Below, piece after piece: positions 1-8,016 of a stretch of DNA of 64,000 bases. The stretch is from contig NZ_FRFF01000103.1 of assembly GCF_900143625.1 (NCBI RefSeq), forward strand, positions 1-64,000. The letters are read 5' to 3'. Within the stretch, counting starts at the first letter, position 1. Each line of letters begins with the position of its first letter. Under the pieces are notes generated by a model. It ran no database searches. It was not told the DNA's origin and saw only the letters and a list, made by a program, of their open reading frames with translations. The position numbers and the translations under genes are program-made. Source of the DNA: Nocardiopsis sp. JB363. Its GTDB lineage: Bacteria; Actinomycetota; Actinomycetes; Streptosporangiales; Streptosporangiaceae.

Positions 1-430
1 CTGCCGTCGTAGCGAAGCGGGTCAAGGTGGAGCGCTCTCTCGGCGAAGCCGCCCCTGCGACGACCTTGACGCGCGTAGTGGAGACGGCCACAATCACGCG
101 GCGGGGAAGGGGGAGACCACCGCAACCCCGCCCAACAACCTCAGGGCTCTCGACCTCAGGCGCACCACATACCCACCGCAACCCCGCCCAACAACCCCAA
201 GGAACACGACCCCAAGCGCACCACACACCCAGAGAGGCTCATGAGCCCGTGGTCCCGAGAACCCGCGAGCCCGTGGACCCGAGAGCCCACGATGGAGCCC
301 GAAGACCCGAAAACCCGAGAGCCCGTGAGGGACTATGACAGGTGTCATCGCCCGGGCGGGGAGAACCTCATGGCGGATCGCTGACAGCGGTGACTGCACC
401 TTCGGGCCACCTTTTGTCAGGGTGGGGGCT
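1..430. other. Upstream non-coding region with GC-rich repeats
   Basis: I see no convincing gene here. The short frame that opens at position 27 has a repeat-driven, Pro/Arg/Thr-rich composition and no good ribosome binding site. The region holds a 56-bp tandem duplication (118-229) and then degenerate repeats of a GAGCCCGTGG-type unit from about 243 to 330. A short inverted repeat, TGACA-GG-TGTCA, lies at 336-347, about 85 bp before the chosen start of the serine hydrolase, and could be an operator. The first bases may be the end of an upstream gene outside the window. Confidence 0.5.
118..229. repeat. Two tandem copies of a 56-bp repeat
   Basis: Copy one spans 118-173 and copy two 174-229. 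Both open with the same 22-23 bases (CACCGCAACCCCGCCCAAC...) and share a GCGCACCACA block near the end. The middle has diverged by several substitutions. The copies read as a local duplication in non-coding DNA, with no mobile-element ends visible. Confidence 0.6.
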
Positions 431-2164
431 ATGGCTTCCACTGATCCCTCCACACCCCCGGACCCTTCCGACCCGTCGTCCGGGTCGGCGTCCGGATCAT
501 CGTCCCTCCCGCCATCCGACCCGCCATCCGACTCGCCATCCGACCCGTCGTCCGGGTCGGCGTCCGGTCGGTCCTCCAAGCCCCCTCGTCGGCAGCGGTC
601 GCCGGCCGCACCGGGACGGGTCTGGCTGGTCGCGCTCGGTATCGGCGTGGTGGTCGCGGTGCTGGCCGCGCTGTTCGCTCCGGCCCGCTCCACGCCCGCG
701 ACCGGGGTGGCCGGTGACGCGCCGCTGGCGGCGGACGTGGAGCGGATACTGGGCGACCGCATGGTCGAGGTGCAGGGACTGTCCGTGGCCCGGTTCGCCC
801 TCGACGATCCGGACTCGGTGGAGTGGGCGGCCGCGGGAACCTCCGACGGCGCCGCACCGGTCGGACCGAACACCCCGTTCGAGACCGGGTCGGTGATGAA
901 GGTGATCACCGGGATGCTGCTCGCCGACATGGTGGAACGGGGGGAGACCTCCCTGGACCGGACACTCGCCGACGTCTTTCCCGACGTCGACTTCGACGAT
1001 CCCGAGGTCGCCGACATCACCCTCCAGGAACTGGCCACCCACCATTCGGGACTGCGGGCGACCCCCGACGGGGAGCAAGCGGCAGTCACCTTCCGCTCCA
1101 TGCTCCTGATCAGTCCCTATGAGGGCGCCATCTCGCCGGTGGACGGACTCTCGCACACCGAGGCCGGACCCAGGGACCAATACGTCTACTCCAACCACGG
1201 CTTCGCGACCCTCGGGCACGCGCTGGCGGAGGAAGCGGGCGGCTCCTACCCGGACCTGGTGCGCGAACGCGTCCTCGACCCCCTGGGTATGGACGACACC
1301 GCGGTCACCGCCGAACGTCCCGAGGGCGGTGCCCTGTCGTACTACGAACCTGGTGTACGGGTCGCTCCGTGGACCAACACCGAGTACGCGCCCGCGGGGA
1401 TCTCCACCTGGAGCACCGTCTCCGACCTGGTCACCCTGATCGATGCGGTCGCCGACGGGACCGCCCCTGGCTCCGAAGCCACCGACATCGTCCTGGAGGA
1501 CGTGCGGATCGGCGGGGCGCCCTCGGAGGAGGAGCCCGCCACGGAGGCGGGCGGCGACACCGAACTGTCCATGGGGTTGGGTTGGCACGTCCTGGACACC
1601 CCCGAGCACGGCGAGGTCACCTTCCACAGCGGGAAGGTCTACGGGTCTTCCACCACGGTCCTGTTCGACGACGAGCGCGCCGTCGTCCTCATGGGCAACA
1701 GCTTCACCCTGCAGGAGAGCCAGTTGGCCCTGGGACTGCTCGGCGACGAACCCGGGGAACCGTTGTCGGCTCCTCCCAGCACCGGGATGTCCATGGCGCT
1801 GACCTTGCTCCCGTTGTTGCTCCCGCCGGTTCTGTTGCTCGCGCTGATGATCCGCCGTCGCACCCTGATCACTCAGCGACCGCTGGACCGCCTGCGGATC
1901 GTCTCGCTGAGCCTGGGCGCCGTGGCCTGGCTGGTCTACACCCAGCGCGGAGGTGTGTGGACCGACCTGCCCACCGAACTGTCCGCGGTCGCCGCGGGCA
2001 TGGTCGCCACCGCCGTCACCGTCGGGGCGTGGCACTGGCGCCGGGCCCCGACCGAGGCGGGCCGGTTCCGGTGGTTGCACATCACGGTGTTCGTGTTCTC
2101 GGTGCTGTTCTCCCTGACGCTGCTCTCCGTCATGGGTTACGCCCTGTTCTTCGCCCATCAGTGA
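431..2164 (+). CDS. Membrane-anchored serine hydrolase (beta-lactamase/class C PBP family)
   Basis: This is a 577-residue protein of the serine beta-lactamase superfamily (Pfam Beta-lactamase), which covers class C beta-lactamases, D-aminopeptidases and esterases. The nucleophile motif S-V-M-K lies near residue 153 (SxxK), Y-S-N near 252 (YxN), and H-S-G near 399 stands in for KTG. The N-terminus is a Ser/Pro/Asp-rich low-complexity tail of about 60 residues followed by one membrane segment (about 63-85). Four more hydrophobic segments follow the catalytic domain, so the enzyme is probably an outward-facing membrane protein. I chose ATG 431 because GGTGGGGG precedes it; an in-frame ATG at 335 would add 32 residues with no support. 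The substrate cannot be told from sequence. Confidence 0.85.
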   Translation: MASTDPSTPPDPSDPSSGSASGSSSLPPSDPPSDSPSDPSSGSASGRSSKPPRRQRSPAAPGRVWLVALGIGVVVAVLAALFAPARSTPATGVAGDAPLAADVERILGDRMVEVQGLSVARFALDDPDSVEWAAAGTSDGAAPVGPNTPFETGSVMKVITGMLLADMVERGETSLDRTLADVFPDVDFDDPEVADITLQELATHHSGLRATPDGEQAAVTFRSMLLISPYEGAISPVDGLSHTEAGPRDQYVYSNHGFATLGHALAEEAGGSYPDLVRERVLDPLGMDDTAVTAERPEGGALSYYEPGVRVAPWTNTEYAPAGISTWSTVSDLVTLIDAVADGTAPGSEATDIVLEDVRIGGAPSEEEPATEAGGDTELSMGLGWHVLDTPEHGEVTFHSGKVYGSSTTVLFDDERAVVLMGNSFTLQESQLALGLLGDEPGEPLSAPPSTGMSMALTLLPLLLPPVLLLALMIRRRTLITQRPLDRLRIVSLSLGAVAWLVYTQRGGVWTDLPTELSAVAAGMVATAVTVGAWHWRRAPTEAGRFRWLHITVFVFSVLFSLTLLSVMGYALFFAHQ

Positions 2165-2188
2165 TTCCTCAGCGGGTAGGAAGAGGAC

Positions 2189-2608
2189 ATGGGACATTCA
2201 CGGGAAACACACCGCATCCCTTCGGACGGGCTCTTCCTCTACGACCGTGATTGTGGCTTCTGCCAGCGTTCCGTGGCGTTCGCACGGGACCGGGTGCGCA
2301 CCCGCACCGCCTTCGCGGCCTGGCAGGACGTCGACCTCAAGGCCTTCGGGCTCACCCCGGAGCAGGCGGACGAACAGGCCTGGTTGGTCCGCTCGGACCG
2401 GAGCCTGCTCGCCGGTGGCGACGCCATCGCCGAGACCCTCCGGCACGGCCGGTTCCCCTTCCGGGCGCTGGGTCGGTTGATGGCCCTGCCCGGGGCGCGG
2501 GCGCTCACCCGGGTCGCCTACCGCGCGGTGGCGGCCAACCGATACCGTCTGCCCGGTGGCAGCGACACCTGCGCCCTGCCGCCGCCGCGCGACAGTCGCG
2601 GCGGTTGA
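2189..2608 (+). CDS. DCC-family thiol-disulfide oxidoreductase-like protein (DUF393)
   Basis: This 139-residue protein opens with L-Y-D-R-D-C-G-F-C near residue 19, the DxxCxxC signature of the DCC family (DUF393), a thioredoxin-fold group of unproven function. An AGGAAGAGG ribosome binding site sits just before ATG 2189. The gene starts 24 bp after the serine hydrolase stop and runs into the SdpI-like gene 26 bp downstream, so the three probably form one transcript. The redox role is inferred from the Cys-x-x-Cys pair only. Confidence 0.85.
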   Translation: MGHSRETHRIPSDGLFLYDRDCGFCQRSVAFARDRVRTRTAFAAWQDVDLKAFGLTPEQADEQAWLVRSDRSLLAGGDAIAETLRHGRFPFRALGRLMALPGARALTRVAYRAVAANRYRLPGGSDTCALPPPRDSRGG

Positions 2609-2634
2609 TCCCCCACCAGGAAAGAGGCCCCGCG

Positions 2635-3042
2635 TTGACCTCGTTGGCCCAGGCCGCCGAAGAGACCATCCCCCTCGTTCCGCTCATCATGGTGGTGCTG
2701 ACCATGCTGGGCGGCGCGCTGGTGTTGGTACTGATGGGGGTCTACGGCGCGCAGCGGAAGCTCAAGCCCAACGACTTCTTCGGTGTGCGCACCAAGTTCA
2801 CCCGGTCGAGTGACGCCGCCTGGTACGCGGTGCACGAGGCCTGCGCCCGTTGGTCGATCCTGGGCGGGATCGCCTTCCTGCCCGCGGCGATCCTCACCCC
2901 GTTGCTCTCCGATCCGAACGGCCAGATCGTCGCGATCCTGGTGCCCACGACCGTGGGCACGGCACTACTGCTGGTGGGTTCTTGGCGGGGGCACAAGGTC
3001 GCCCGCAGGCGTCTGGCCCGTGAAGCCTCAGGCCGCCCGTAG
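2635..3042 (+). CDS. SdpI-family membrane protein
   Basis: A protein of about 135 residues with three to four hydrophobic segments. The central block F-F-G-V-R-T-K-F-T, followed by S-D-A-A-W, matches the conserved SdpI/YhfL-family motif (FGxRTxxTxxSxxxW). Bacillus SdpI is the immunity protein against the SDP toxin, but most family members in other bacteria have no known role and no toxin gene is adjacent here. I chose TTG 2635 because AGGAAAGAGG lies 7 bp upstream; the same frame is open further upstream but overlaps the DCC gene. The last 15 bp overlap the 3' end of the converging gene on the other strand. Confidence 0.75.
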   Translation: MTSLAQAAEETIPLVPLIMVVLTMLGGALVLVLMGVYGAQRKLKPNDFFGVRTKFTRSSDAAWYAVHEACARWSILGGIAFLPAAILTPLLSDPNGQIVAILVPTTVGTALLLVGSWRGHKVARRRLAREASGRP

Positions 3043-3909
3043 CTCCCGGCACACCGCCAGCAGCCGCTCGCGCAGCACCCCGCCGCGTTCGGCGAAGTCG
3101 CGCTGGTACTCCATGTACGCGGCCTTGCCCTCGGCCGTCTCGATCCGCACCGGCTCCTGCCCCCACTCCCGCAGGTCGTAGGGGGAGGCCCGCATGTCCA
3201 GCGTGCGGATCTCCCTGGACAGCTCGAAGCAGTCCACCACCAGCTCCGACGGCACCGCCGGGGTGAGTTTGTACGCCCACTTGTACAGGTCCATGTTGGC
3301 GTGCAGACAGCCCGGCTGGTCCAGGTCCGCCTGGGTCTCCCTGGTGGGCGACAGGGTGTTGAGCGGGCGCGCGGGTTCGGTGAAGAACCGGAAGGCGTCG
3401 AAGTGCGAGCACTGGATCCGGTGCGACTCCACCACCCGGTCGGTGCCCTCGTGGCCCAGCCGCAGCGGAACCTGGCCGTGGCGCACCTCGGAGGTGCGGT
3501 ACGCCATCGCCCACTCGTGCAGACCGAAGCAGCCCAGGTGCGCCGGGCGCGAGGCCACCGCCGACAGCAGTCGTTCCACGAAGCCCAGCACGGGCCGGGC
3601 CGCTAGGAACGCGGGCACGTCCAGCCCCACCCCGCCGCCGTCGTGTTCGGTGTAGAAGCGCTCCGAGAGTCGCTCGCGCGCGCTCTCTCCGGCCAGGGTC
3701 GTGCCCACCCCGGGGTGCCAGCGCCGCAGCTGCGCCGGCTTGAGGTTGTAGTAGGTGAACAGGAAGTCCTCCACCGGGTGGCGTTCGCCGGCGCGGCGTC
3801 GCCGCAGGTGGTCGGCGGTGAGCGCGTCCACGCGCTCGGCGTGCCGTTCGGCGCGCCCACGCTGGTCCGCCTCGCTCAGAACGGTGTGTGCCTGCGTCGT
3901 CCCCATCAC
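3028..3909 (-). CDS. Conserved actinobacterial protein, annotated in relatives as 3-methyladenine DNA glycosylase (unproven)
   Basis: A 293-residue soluble protein. The stretch H-P-V-E-D-F-L-F-T-Y-Y near residue 38, followed by L-R-R-W-H-P-G, is typical of an actinobacterial family that databases often label '3-methyladenine DNA glycosylase'. I see no Tag zinc site or AlkD HEAT pattern, so I treat that label as unproven. The protein is rich in His, Trp and Tyr, as expected for an enzyme. The start is GTG 3909, directly followed by an in-frame ATG at 3906. A TACCCT box (3922 to 3917) sits 7 nt before the GTG, the actinobacterial leaderless pattern, and there is no ribosome binding site. It diverges from the HD-domain gene. 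Confidence 0.75.
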   Translation of the reverse strand: MMGTTQAHTVLSEADQRGRAERHAERVDALTADHLRRRRAGERHPVEDFLFTYYNLKPAQLRRWHPGVGTTLAGESARERLSERFYTEHDGGGVGLDVPAFLAARPVLGFVERLLSAVASRPAHLGCFGLHEWAMAYRTSEVRHGQVPLRLGHEGTDRVVESHRIQCSHFDAFRFFTEPARPLNTLSPTRETQADLDQPGCLHANMDLYKWAYKLTPAVPSELVVDCFELSREIRTLDMRASPYDLREWGQEPVRIETAEGKAAYMEYQRDFAERGGVLRERLLAVCRELRAA

Positions 3910-3916
3910 GGTTCCC

Positions 3917-3926
3917 AGGGTATGGT
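3917..3926. promoter_or_regulatory. Overlapping divergent -10 boxes for two leaderless genes
   Basis: The two divergent start codons are only 24 bp apart (GTG 3909 on minus, GTG 3934 on plus). Between them, TATGGT (3921-3926, plus) and TACCCT (3922-3917, minus) both fit TAnnnT, and each lies exactly 7 nt from its start codon. The two boxes share bases 3921-3922. The two polymerases would therefore compete for the same DNA. This is inferred from spacing and consensus only. Confidence 0.55.
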
Positions 3927-3933
3927 CCCCGGT

Positions 3934-4530
3934 GTGCAGATCCCCACCGACGAACAGATCAGGTCCCTCCACGAGAGGTACGCGCCCAGCGCCGAGGCCT
4001 TCGAGCGTGTGTACACGCACTGCCGGGTGGTGTGCGCGGTCGCCGAACAGCTCCTCGACCGCGCGCCCGCGAAGGTGAACGTCGACCTGGTCCGGGCGGG
4101 CTGCCTGCTGCACGACATCGGTGTCTACCGCCTGGTCGACGCCTCGGGTCGCATCGCCCACGACCGTTACGTGAGCCACGGGGTGCTCGGTCACGAACTC
4201 CTCGCCGCGGAGGGGCTGCCCGAGACGCTGTGCCGGTTCTGCTCCCATCACACCGGCGTGGGGGTCACCGCCGAAGACGTGCGCTCCCAGGGGTTGCCGA
4301 TCCCGGTCGCCGACTACCTCGCCGAGACCCCGGAGGAGGAACTGGTGATGTACGCGGACAAGTTCCACAGCAAGACGGAACCGCCGGTCCTGCACTCCGT
4401 GTCGAGTTACTCGGCCAAGGTCCGCCGTTTCGGCGCGGACAAGGAGCTGCGGTTCAAGGCACTCGTGGAGCGCTACGGCGAACCCGACCTCGCAGAGCTC
4501 TCCGCCAGGTTCGGTCACCGCACGCTCTAG
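3934..4530 (+). CDS. HD-domain phosphohydrolase-like protein
   Basis: A 198-residue HD-superfamily protein, a metal-dependent phosphohydrolase fold. The motif L-L-H-D-I-G lies near residue 58 and a second His pair (S-H-H-T-G) near residue 100; an upstream His in T-H-C-R-V-V could complete the metal site. The length fits small HD proteins that hydrolyse nucleotides or act as YfbR/YedJ-like enzymes, but the substrate is unknown. I prefer GTG 3934 because TATGGT lies 7 nt before it (leaderless). ATG 3922 would fall inside that box. The stop codon is interlocked with the stop of the next, converging gene at CTAG 4527-4530. Confidence 0.8.
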   Translation: MQIPTDEQIRSLHERYAPSAEAFERVYTHCRVVCAVAEQLLDRAPAKVNVDLVRAGCLLHDIGVYRLVDASGRIAHDRYVSHGVLGHELLAAEGLPETLCRFCSHHTGVGVTAEDVRSQGLPIPVADYLAETPEEELVMYADKFHSKTEPPVLHSVSSYSAKVRRFGADKELRFKALVERYGEPDLAELSARFGHRTL

Positions 4531-6389
4531 TTGGACTGCTGTACCGGCAGGTGTCGGCCCAGGTACCCCACGTACACGCGGTTGGTGGTGTCCGGACCCA
4601 GGTCGGGGAAGAAGTACAGCCGTGGGCAGATGCCGTACTCGATGTCCAGCTTGATGTGCGCGTACATCGGCACCCGCCCGGCCGAGGCCACCTCGTGGGG
4701 CACCCGGAAGAACCGCTTCTCGTTGAGCTTTCCGCGGTTACGCACGTAGTCCGACTCCTGTGAGGCCAGTCGTTTGACCGGGATCACCCGGTAGCCGTCC
4801 GGTGGATCGCGCAGGTAGGAGTGGAACCCCAGGCCGCTGCCGGGGTTGTCGAACTGGTAGCGGGCGTAGTCGTTGAGCGCGAGCAGCGCCTCCCACGCTC
4901 GGGTCACCCACAGGCCCTCCTTGCGGCTGTCGGACAGTTCGTACACCGTCTGGTCCTCCAGGGTGAAGAACAGGTGCGGCAGCACGTCGTCGTCGGTGAT
5001 CCGCCCCAGCAGCTCGGCCACGCTCGTGGGCGGTGGCCGCTCGGGATCGTGCGGGGCCGGGGCGGCGGCCAACCGGAAAAGACCCTCCTCACGGACCCGT
5101 TCGCGCAGCCAACGCGCTTCGTAACGGGCGGCCCGCGCGCCCTCCCTCGCGGTGTCCAGTTCATCGGCCAGGTCCGCGGTCTCGTCGAGCAGTTGGTGGC
5201 GTTCCTCCGATAGTTCGCCGATGCGCGTGTTGAGCCGGCGCACCTCTTCACGGAGCCGCTGGAGCTGCTGTTCCTGGGCTTTGGCGGCGGCCAGTTCCGC
5301 GGTGGTCACCGAGTCATGCTCCGACTGGTGTGCGATGGCGTGCTCCGGTCCGGGGGTCGATGGGGGAACGAGGGAGGAGGGAACCCGGCGCAGGTCGTCG
5401 GTCTCCTCGCGCAGGAGGGTGTCGATCGCTCTGAGGGCTTCGGGCAGTCCGAGGGTCACGGCGTTGTCGCGTACCCGCCGGGACAGGGCGGCGCCCACCC
5501 AGTTGCGCACCCGTTCGCCGTCCCGGGCCGTGTCCAGGGTCGTGGGGCTCATCCGGGGATGACGTGACGAATCCGCCTCGTTCGTGGGATCCACCGAGGG
5601 CAGGAACGTGCGCACACCGCCGGCGGGTATGTCCAGGTCGCGGGGGAGCAGCTCGGCCATGCGGTCCAGTGCGGCGGCGTCCAGCACGTATCCGGCGCAC
5701 ATGCCGGTGCACCGGGACAGCGCCCCGGCCATGGAACCGCGCCAGGCGGCGACGGTCACGTCCCCGGGCGCGCCGGTGGCGACGATCGCCAGGCGTCGCA
5801 GCGGGTCGCGGATGGCCGAGTGCAGGGCGGCCATGTCGGCGTCGTCGCGTCCGCGCATGATCCTGGGGGTGGACAGCAGTGGGTGCGCGCCGTCATGGGC
5901 GTTGACCGCCTCCAGCAGCATGCGGGCCGCCTCGGGCGGCATCACCTCCAGACGGGTGGCCTCCGCCGGAAGGCCGGGCGCGGGGTCGACGGTCATGTCC
6001 AGCCACAGGTACCGCCAAGGGGACAGTTCGGGATCGACCACCACGGTGATCAGGGTGCGCCACACCCCGTCGGGTTTCTCGGACTCGGTGGTCAGCCGGA
6101 GGAAGGTGAGGCCCTCGTCGTCGTTGTCGTGCCGGGCGACCAACGCCCGAGACCGGTTGCTGAGGTCGTAGCGTCCCGAGGCATCGAAGTCCACGCGCGC
6201 TCCGGAGTTCCCGCGTTTGCTCAACCATCGGGAGAGGACGGTGGAGGCGACGGCGACGAGATCTCCGTCGTCGTCCGGGACGGCGACGAGCGTGCGGTAG
6301 ACGAGCGGCAATGGCACTCCCGGGTTCCCGTCGACGGCGGTGGACCCGAGGGCCGGACCGAACGTGCTGGCAGGGCCCTCCCTCACCAC
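4527..6389 (-). CDS. Large coiled-coil protein of unknown function
   Basis: I do not recognise a named family. The 620-residue protein has an N-terminal alpha/beta region of about 340 residues, a strongly charged heptad-like coiled coil at about 362-431, and a C-terminal globular region of about 190 residues. The C-terminus ends with a conserved-looking block (A-H-I-K-L near 576, P-R-L-Y-F-F near 589, V-G-Y-L-G-R-H-L near 606) that I recall at the end of other uncharacterised actinobacterial proteins. There is no membrane segment, signal peptide or Walker motif. The start is uncertain: GTG 6389 gives the longest form, while GTG 6317 gives 596 residues beginning before P-L-P-L-V-Y-R. The gene is monocistronic, with its 3' end interlocked with the HD gene. 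Confidence 0.75.
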   Translation of the reverse strand: MVREGPASTFGPALGSTAVDGNPGVPLPLVYRTLVAVPDDDGDLVAVASTVLSRWLSKRGNSGARVDFDASGRYDLSNRSRALVARHDNDDEGLTFLRLTTESEKPDGVWRTLITVVVDPELSPWRYLWLDMTVDPAPGLPAEATRLEVMPPEAARMLLEAVNAHDGAHPLLSTPRIMRGRDDADMAALHSAIRDPLRRLAIVATGAPGDVTVAAWRGSMAGALSRCTGMCAGYVLDAAALDRMAELLPRDLDIPAGGVRTFLPSVDPTNEADSSRHPRMSPTTLDTARDGERVRNWVGAALSRRVRDNAVTLGLPEALRAIDTLLREETDDLRRVPSSLVPPSTPGPEHAIAHQSEHDSVTTAELAAAKAQEQQLQRLREEVRRLNTRIGELSEERHQLLDETADLADELDTAREGARAARYEARWLRERVREEGLFRLAAAPAPHDPERPPPTSVAELLGRITDDDVLPHLFFTLEDQTVYELSDSRKEGLWVTRAWEALLALNDYARYQFDNPGSGLGFHSYLRDPPDGYRVIPVKRLASQESDYVRNRGKLNEKRFFRVPHEVASAGRVPMYAHIKLDIEYGICPRLYFFPDLGPDTTNRVYVGYLGRHLPVQQSN

Positions 6390-6507
6390 TGTGTATCAAG
6401 GACCGCTCCGACGCCAGCGGGTCAGCGCAAGAACCATGCGCCAGTGTGGCCAAACCAGGGGCCCGCTTTGGCAATGGTGGACAAGGCGCGGTCGCGGTCG
6501 CGGGGTC

Positions 6508-6513
6508 TAGCGT
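6508..6513 (+). promoter_or_regulatory. -10 box TAGCGT for the aldehyde dehydrogenase gene
   Basis: TAGCGT fits TAnnnT and lies 7 nt before ATG 6521. There is no ribosome binding site in between, so the transcript is probably leaderless and the ATG is its first codon. No clear -35 element is visible at normal spacing. Confidence 0.5.
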
Positions 6514-6520
6514 CGCGGAC

Positions 6521-7945
6521 ATGACCACGCACCCGTTCTGGCTCGCCGGCACCGCGACCACCGGCGACACCGACATGACCGTCCTCAACCCCTACACCGG
6601 CGAGGCCGCGGGCACCGTCTCCGTGCCCACCCCGGGCCAGGTGCAGGAGGCCGTGGCCGCCGCGCACGCGGTCGCCGCGACCGCCGCCGCCCTGCCCGCG
6701 CACGTCAAGGCCACCGCCCTGGACCACATCGCCCGGCGTATCGGTGAGCGCGCCGAGGAGATCGCCCGGGTGATCACCGCCGAGAGCGGCAAGCCGATCA
6801 AGTGGGCCCGGGCCGAGGCCGGGCGTGCCGTGTCGGTCTTCCGCTGGGCGGCCGAGGAGACCCGTCGGGACAGCGGCGACCTCCAGAGACTGGACACCGA
6901 CGCGGGGGGCACCGGCCGTCTGGCCCTGATCCGTCGCGTGCCCAAGGGCCCGATCCTGGGCATTTCCCCGTTCAACTTCCCGATCAACCTGGTCGCGCAC
7001 AAGATCGCGCCCGCGATCGCGGTGGGCGCGCCCATCATCCTCAAGCCCGCACCCGCGACCCCCGTCACGGCGCTGCTGCTCGGCGAGATCATCGCCGAGA
7101 CCGAGCTGCCCGGCGGCATGGTGTCGGTGCTGCCCATGCCGAACGAGTCCGCGGCCGCGCTCATCACCGACGAACGTCTGCCCGTGGTCTCCTTCACCGG
7201 TGGCGCCTTCGGTTGGGAGATCCAGCGGCGCGCCCCGCACAAGCACGTCACCCTGGAGCTGGGCGGTAACGCCGCCGCGGTGGTGTTGGACGACGCCGAC
7301 CTGGACTGGGCGGCTCAGCGCGTGGCCCTGTTCGGCAACAACCAGGCCGGCCAGGTGTGCATCGGCGTGCAGAGGGTCGTGGTCACCGACTCCGTGCACG
7401 ACGAGTTCGTGCGGCTTTTGGTCGACCGGGTGGAGGCGCTGGGCACCGGCGACCCCGCCGACGAGAAGACCGACGTGGGACCGATGGTCGACGAGGCCGC
7501 TGCGGAGCGGGTGACCGCGTGGGTGGCGGAGGCGGTTTCCGGTGGGGCTCGCGTGCTCACCGGCGGCACCCGCGACGGTGTGACCGTCGCGCCCACCGTC
7601 CTGGCCGACGCCCCCGCCGACGCCAAGGTGGTGCGCGAGGAGATCTTCGGTCCGGTCCTGGTGATCCAGCGGGTCGCCGACACCGACGCCGCCTTCGCCG
7701 CGGTCAACGACAGCGACTTCGGGCTCCAGGCCGGTGTGTTCACCCGGGACCTGCCCACCGCCTTCCGTGCCCACCGGGAGCTGGAGGTCGGCGGCGTGAT
7801 CGTCGGCGACGTCCCCACCTTCCGCGCCGACCAGATGCCCTACGGCGGCGTCAAGGGCTCCGGCGTGGGCAAGGAGGGTGTGCGTTCGGCGATGACCGAC
7901 CTCACCGACGAGCGCGTCCTGGTCCTCACCGGCATCGACCTGTAG
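6521..7945 (+). CDS. NAD(P)-dependent aldehyde dehydrogenase
   Basis: A 474-residue member of the aldehyde dehydrogenase superfamily, which oxidises an aldehyde to the acid with NAD(P)+. The active-site Glu is in L-E-L-G-G-N near residue 246, and the nucleophile Cys is in G-Q-V-C-I-G at about residue 280. The N-terminal cofactor region has the typical P-F-N-F-P-I-N block near 155, and the C-terminus has the usual P-Y-G-G-V-K-G-S-G block. The length is normal. ATG 6521 was chosen from the leaderless TAGCGT box; the frame stays open upstream into the neighbour's 5' region. The gene stands alone, closed by a large hairpin at 7964-8001. The substrate is not evident. Confidence 0.9.
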   Translation: MTTHPFWLAGTATTGDTDMTVLNPYTGEAAGTVSVPTPGQVQEAVAAAHAVAATAAALPAHVKATALDHIARRIGERAEEIARVITAESGKPIKWARAEAGRAVSVFRWAAEETRRDSGDLQRLDTDAGGTGRLALIRRVPKGPILGISPFNFPINLVAHKIAPAIAVGAPIILKPAPATPVTALLLGEIIAETELPGGMVSVLPMPNESAAALITDERLPVVSFTGGAFGWEIQRRAPHKHVTLELGGNAAAVVLDDADLDWAAQRVALFGNNQAGQVCIGVQRVVVTDSVHDEFVRLLVDRVEALGTGDPADEKTDVGPMVDEAAAERVTAWVAEAVSGGARVLTGGTRDGVTVAPTVLADAPADAKVVREEIFGPVLVIQRVADTDAAFAAVNDSDFGLQAGVFTRDLPTAFRAHRELEVGGVIVGDVPTFRADQMPYGGVKGSGVGKEGVRSAMTDLTDERVLVLTGIDL

Positions 7946-7963
7946 GGGTCCGCGCACGAGAGC

Positions 7964-8001
7964 GGCCGGTGACCGCGGAGAAGGGATGGCGGTCACCGGC
8001 C
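7964..8001. terminator. Bidirectional hairpin between converging genes
   Basis: The arms GGCCGGTGACCGC (7964-7976) and GCGGTCACCGGCC (7989-8001) are a perfect 13-bp inverted repeat around a 12-nt loop. It lies between the aldehyde dehydrogenase and the converging serine protease. There is no T tract, as is common in this group. Confidence 0.7.
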
Positions 8002-8016
8002 GTGGGCGGGCGCGTT

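Noticed and set aside
118-229. CRISPR array
   Set aside because: There are only two adjacent 56-bp copies without unique spacers and no cas genes.
27-338. 103-codon frame at the left end
   Set aside because: Its sequence follows the tandem repeats and has no domain, conserved feature or good ribosome binding site.
497-2197. Long open frames antisense to the serine hydrolase
   Set aside because: In this GC-rich genome the complement of a real gene is often open. The frames have no ribosome binding site, no recognisable domain and biased Arg/Pro/Gly composition. The same holds for the antisense frames at 6422-8164, 15265-17253, 18215-19573, 21024-22916, 31722-33962, 40831-42471 and 57420-59822.
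2635-3042. SDP-type toxin-immunity system around the SdpI-like gene
   Set aside because: No SdpC- or SdpAB-like gene is nearby; SdpI-family proteins occur widely without toxins.
3643-3933. N-terminal extension of the HD-domain protein
   Set aside because: The frame remains open upstream into the antisense of the neighbouring gene, but that part has no HD-family similarity and the leaderless box supports GTG 3934.
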